From assembly GCA_025699005.1 (NCBI GenBank), contig JAILWI010000001.1:248001-312000 (forward strand): DNA of 64,000 nt, given 5' to 3'. The notes below the pieces were generated by a model. That model did no database searches, was not told where the DNA came from, and saw nothing but the letters and a program-made list of their open reading frames with translations. The DNA is from Chloroflexota bacterium (lineage in GTDB: Bacteria; Chloroflexota; Limnocylindria; QHBO01). The first letter of the stretch is position 1. Every line of letters starts with the position of its first letter. Shown piece by piece: positions 60,921 to 64,000 of this stretch. Both the position numbers and the translations under genes were made by a program.

Positions 60921-61352
60921 TCAGGCGGCGGTCTGGCGGAAGCGACCCGGCAGAATCGGCGCGATCGATCCGAGCGCCGTGCGTACGAACGCCATGGGGC
61001 TTCCGTAGACGCGAACGATGTCGAGCACGAGAGCGGCGATCAGCGCGACCTCGATGCCCTTGGCGATGAAGCCGAGCGTGAAGTACGGGCCCATCACCAG
61101 GTATCCGGCGATCGTCATGGCGGTGTAGCCGATGAGCGCGAACCGCGGGAACCAGCTGAACCGCCGCACGATCTCGACCGGCGAGACGATGCCGATGACG
61201 AACAGTGCGGCGAGGCCGGCATAGCCGAGGCCGTTGAGGGTGAACAGCAGGCCGCCCAGGCCCAGGTGGATGTATGCGGTCGCGAGGGTCAGTCCGACGA
61301 TCGCTGTGGCGAGCACGGCGCCGGCGGCACGGCTGCCGAGTAGCTTGGTCAC
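60921..61352 (-). CDS. Four-helix membrane protein upstream of the cupredoxin gene
   Basis: 143 residues. Four hydrophobic segments: AAGAVLATAIVGLTLATAYI, TLNGLGYAGLAALFVIGIVS, ALIGYTAMTIAGYLVMGPYF, then GIEVALIAALVLDIVRVYG, with a basic tail. I start at GTG 61352 because GGGAGG lies 9 bases upstream; ATG 61373 is also in frame. The histidine in ATAYIHLGLGG and the cupredoxin neighbour suggest a possible electron-transfer or metal role, but no heme or copper motif is clear. The two are probably one transcript (61 bases apart). Confidence 0.7.
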   Translation of the reverse strand: MTKLLGSRAAGAVLATAIVGLTLATAYIHLGLGGLLFTLNGLGYAGLAALFVIGIVSPVEIVRRFSWFPRFALIGYTAMTIAGYLVMGPYFTLGFIAKGIEVALIAALVLDIVRVYGSPMAFVRTALGSIAPILPGRFRQTAA

Positions 61353-61568
61353 GGGTGAGTTCCTCCCATTCATCGATGCCGCCGTTGGCCGGCGCGCTGA
61401 TGTCGATGGCGGTGAGTCTCGGGGACGGGGAGCGCCGACGAATCCGACGGAGGGATCACCGCCGCAGAGGACATCCGGCGATGGTTCCATGGGCGAGATG
61501 ACGTAGATGTCCCCGGCTGGACGCCCCGATGGCGGGAACGAATCGATGGCGTATCCTCATCGGCGCCC

Positions 61569-64000
61569 ATGACCCGTGCACGCGCGCGCGACCGTTCGTC
61601 GAAGGCCTCCTCGGCGAAGGCGGCCGCCTCGGATCTCCCGGCGCAACCGGCACCCACCGATCCGGGCGCCGGCAACGCGCTGCTGGCGCGTGCCGTGGAG
61701 GAGGCCGCGCGCCTGCTCCACGCTGACGGCGCCATGGTCTACCTCGTCGATCCCGAGGAGAGCCGGCTCCGCTACGCCTGTGATGCCGGCATCCGGAATC
61801 GGGAGGCTCGCGAGCTCATCCGAACGCTGTCGCTGCCGGTCGGAGTCGGCCTCTTCGGCCATGCCATCGCCACCGGGGAGGTGGTCGTGTCGGCCGACTA
61901 TCGGCGCGACGAGCGGTTCGAGCACTCGCCCGTCGCGGACCGGATCGTCACGACCGCGAACATGCGATCGATGGCAGCAGCCCCGCTCGTCGCGGACGGC
62001 GAGGTGCTCGGCGCCCTGGGTGCGTACTCGTCGCGCATCGACGACTTCGACGAGGCCGAGGTGGCCCTGCTGCGCTCGCTCGCCGACCATGCGGCCGCGG
62101 CGATCGCCAACCAGCGGCTCATCGAGCAGCTGGCGCGCTCGCAGGAGGAGCTGGCGCGACGGGTCGAGGCTCAGCGAACCCTGGCCGCGATCACGGCGCG
62201 CATCGCCGTCATCCGGCAGCCGCGCGAGATCCTCGACCTCGTGGTCGATTCCGCGCGCCGCCTCATCGGCTCGGATGGTGCGCATCTGACCCTCATGCAG
62301 CCCGGCGGCAGGGCGCTGGTGCCGACGGTGGTCGCCGGGGGGAATCCGGCATGGAGCGAGGAGTGGCTCTCGCAGCTGGAGTTCCCGGTGGACGGAGGGA
62401 TCAACGGGCTCGCCGCCGGCCGCGGCGAGGTGATCGCGACGGAGGACTACCTCGTCGATCCGCGGATCCCGCACGGAGAAGATGACCAGCAGGTCGCCGA
62501 GCTGCTGGAGCTGCGCGGCATGGCCGCAGCCCCGCTGCGGGCCCCCGGGGGCGAGGTGATCGGCACCCTGGCGGTCTCGTTCGAGACGCCGCATCGCTTC
62601 GACCCCGATGAGCTCGCACTGCTCCAGGGCCTCGCCGACCAGGGCGCCATCGCCATCTCGAACTCGCGCCTCACCGAGGAGCTCGAGCGCTCGCGCGAGC
62701 AGTACCGCTACCTCGTCGACGAGTCGGTCGACATCATGTGGTCGATCGATGCCGAGATGCGCTTCACGTTCATCAGCGACAGCGTCGAGCGCATGACCGG
62801 GTTCACTCCGGCGGAGCTGATCGGCCAGCACGTGTCGAAAGCCACCGCCCCCGAGTCGATGGATGTCGTCGCGCGCACCTTCGCGGAGATGCGCCGGCAT
62901 CCGAACCGGGTGTACAGGATCCGCATCGAGGAGCCTCGCAAGGACGGCACGATGCTCCCGGTCGAGATCCGGGCCACCGGGATCGTCGACGAGCACGGGA
63001 CGCTCATCGGCGCCCATGGGACCAACCGCGACATCACCGAGATCGCACGTCTCGAGCGTGATCTGCGGGAGCAGGCCGAGGAGCTCGCGCACCGCGTGGA
63101 CGCTCAGCGCACCCTCGCCGAGATGGCCGCGCAGCTGACCTCGCTGCGTGATCCATCGGCGGTCCAGGTGCAGACCCTGCGCGCCGCCGTCCGGCTGCTC
63201 AAGGGCGACGGCGGTCAGATCGGCATGGTGGAGACCGACGACGATGGGATCCTGCGGTGGGGCGACGGGCATTCGCTGGTCCACGACACGCTTTCGCCAT
63301 TCACCGAGCGCGACCACACCCGCGCCGAGGATGGCGTCTCCGGCAAGGCGCTCAAGCTCGGCCGGACGGTCTGGACGGATGACTACCTCGCCGACCAGAC
63401 CTTCTCGCACGAGGCCCTCTCGGACCGGGACGTCCGGGCCCTCCGGATTCGGTCGGTCATCGCATCGCCGCTCGTCGGCGAGCACGGACCGGCCGGGGTG
63501 ATCGGCGTCTACACCGAGCGCCCCGGCTCCTTCGACCAGGACGACGCCGAGATCCTGGGGCTCCTGGCGGACCAGGCGGCCATCGTCCTGAGCAACGCGC
63601 GGCTGAACGCCGAGGCGGAGATCAGCGCGGAGAAGCTGGCGCGCCGCGTCGAGGCGCAGCGGACGCTCGGCGAGATCGCCGCCTCGATCACGTCCATCCG
63701 TGACCCCTCGGCCGTGCTCAGCCGCGCCGTGGCCGAGGCGAAGCGGCTCCTCGACGCGGAGCACGTGGTCATCCACCAGATCCGCACCGGCTCGCACGAG
63801 CTCGCGGACTTCCGCGAGGCGCTGGGATCGCCCTCTCGACTGGCACCACTTGATGACTCGACGGTGCAGATCGGGCAGGGCATCGCGGGACGGGCGGTCT
63901 CCGGGCGGGCGGTGACATGGACCGGTGACTACCTCTCCGACGACTCCTTCGTCCATACCCCGCGTGCCGACGAGTGGATCGAGCGCTATGGCTACCGGAG
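61569..64000 (+). CDS. Multi-GAF/PAS sensor protein, C-terminus beyond the window
   Basis: At least 810 residues. GAF1 about 38-185 (LARAVEEAARLLHADGAMVYLVD), GAF2 205-365 (EILDLVVDSARRLIGSDG), PAS 375-495 (YLVDESVDIMWSIDAEMRF, then GTNRDITEIARLE), GAF3 520-680, GAF4 from 705. Each of the last three GAFs is preceded by a heptad linker A-(R/H)-RV-(E/D)-AQRTL at residues 193, 503 and 688. No transmembrane segment, so a cytosolic sensor. The missing end probably carries a kinase, cyclase or phosphatase output. It may work with the receiver genes nearby. Confidence 0.9.
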   Translation, partial: MTRARARDRSSKASSAKAAASDLPAQPAPTDPGAGNALLARAVEEAARLLHADGAMVYLVDPEESRLRYACDAGIRNREARELIRTLSLPVGVGLFGHAIATGEVVVSADYRRDERFEHSPVADRIVTTANMRSMAAAPLVADGEVLGALGAYSSRIDDFDEAEVALLRSLADHAAAAIANQRLIEQLARSQEELARRVEAQRTLAAITARIAVIRQPREILDLVVDSARRLIGSDGAHLTLMQPGGRALVPTVVAGGNPAWSEEWLSQLEFPVDGGINGLAAGRGEVIATEDYLVDPRIPHGEDDQQVAELLELRGMAAAPLRAPGGEVIGTLAVSFETPHRFDPDELALLQGLADQGAIAISNSRLTEELERSREQYRYLVDESVDIMWSIDAEMRFTFISDSVERMTGFTPAELIGQHVSKATAPESMDVVARTFAEMRRHPNRVYRIRIEEPRKDGTMLPVEIRATGIVDEHGTLIGAHGTNRDITEIARLERDLREQAEELAHRVDAQRTLAEMAAQLTSLRDPSAVQVQTLRAAVRLLKGDGGQIGMVETDDDGILRWGDGHSLVHDTLSPFTERDHTRAEDGVSGKALKLGRTVWTDDYLADQTFSHEALSDRDVRALRIRSVIASPLVGEHGPAGVIGVYTERPGSFDQDDAEILGLLADQAAIVLSNARLNAEAEISAEKLARRVEAQRTLGEIAASITSIRDPSAVLSRAVAEAKRLLDAEHVVIHQIRTGSHELADFREALGSPSRLAPLDDSTVQIGQGIAGRAVSGRAVTWTGDYLSDDSFVHTPRADEWIERYGYR

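Noticed and set aside
61557..63956. 799-codon minus-strand frame opposite the GAF/PAS sensor
   Set aside because: The plus-strand protein has clear GAF, PAS and linker repeats; the antisense product only echoes those repeats.

Overview
The window is a gene-dense, very GC-rich bacterial chromosome segment. It has many ATGA/GTGA-type overlapping starts, frequent GTG starts and almost no intergenic DNA; no gene-free stretch exceeds about 260 bases. I see no tRNA, rRNA, CRISPR array or intact insertion sequence. The gene set includes a SUF operon with an Rrf2 regulator, actinobacterial-type CysO/CysM/Mec, a bactofilin, MgtE, cell-wall-binding repeat 2 proteins and multi-GAF sensors. This suggests a high-GC monoderm-like bacterium, most likely Chloroflexota of the Limnocylindria/Ellin6529 kind, possibly a deep actinomycete. 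That assignment is inference from gene content, not from a marker gene.

Layout. 1-4032: partial rsgA, a HExxH-containing hypothetical protein, a ferredoxin-type NAD(P)H reductase, a DICT-like protein and a universal-stress-like protein. 4086-13067: the centrepiece, one colinear run sufB-sufD-Rieske-rrf2-sufC-sufS-sufU-moeZ-like-cysO-cysM-mec. It joins Fe-S cluster assembly to carrier-protein-dependent cysteine synthesis. It is preceded by a good sigma-70-like promoter and a 17-bp palindrome that fits the IscR type-1 operator at all but one position. 13074-18621: a secreted S8-type protease with three CWB2 repeats, a lipoprotein, an M24 peptidase and a MerR-like regulator. 18697-26331: an M20 dipeptidase, small secreted and membrane proteins, three MFS transporters (one fused to a cyclic-nucleotide-binding domain), an acyltransferase and a degenerate zinc-ribbon remnant. 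26332-32991: lgt, a reverse transsulfuration pair (CBS-like and cystathionine lyase/synthase), a phosphotransferase and methylmalonate-semialdehyde dehydrogenase.

32979-38476 (mostly minus): an MBL hydrolase, an acetyltransferase, gltA and mdh translationally coupled, a NUDIX protein, arsC and upp. A DnaA-box-like cluster and a long inverted repeat lie between arsC and upp. 38518-49586: an MFS protein, bactofilin, asparaginase, DUF554, a GDSL lipoprotein, gltX, SseB, alcohol dehydrogenase, a cysteine-less peroxiredoxin homologue, mutY, a HAD protein and aspartate kinase. 49573-58575: EamA, ABC-F, thrB, a PPOX protein, a histidine kinase/receiver pair, mgtE and a 57-residue peptide. 58756-64000: a cyclase-response regulator fusion, an apparently non-stop lipoprotein, a cupredoxin, a membrane protein and a large truncated GAF/PAS sensor.

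Three themes connect the genes. The first is sulfur: SUF, CysO-CysM-Mec, transsulfuration and asparagine/aspartate-family steps. The second is signalling by phosphorelay and possibly cyclic nucleotides: a cyclase-like fusion, a transporter with a complete cNMP phosphate-binding motif, a kinase/receiver pair and a multi-GAF sensor. The third is the cell envelope: a CWB2 protease, lipoproteins with Lgt, and bactofilin.
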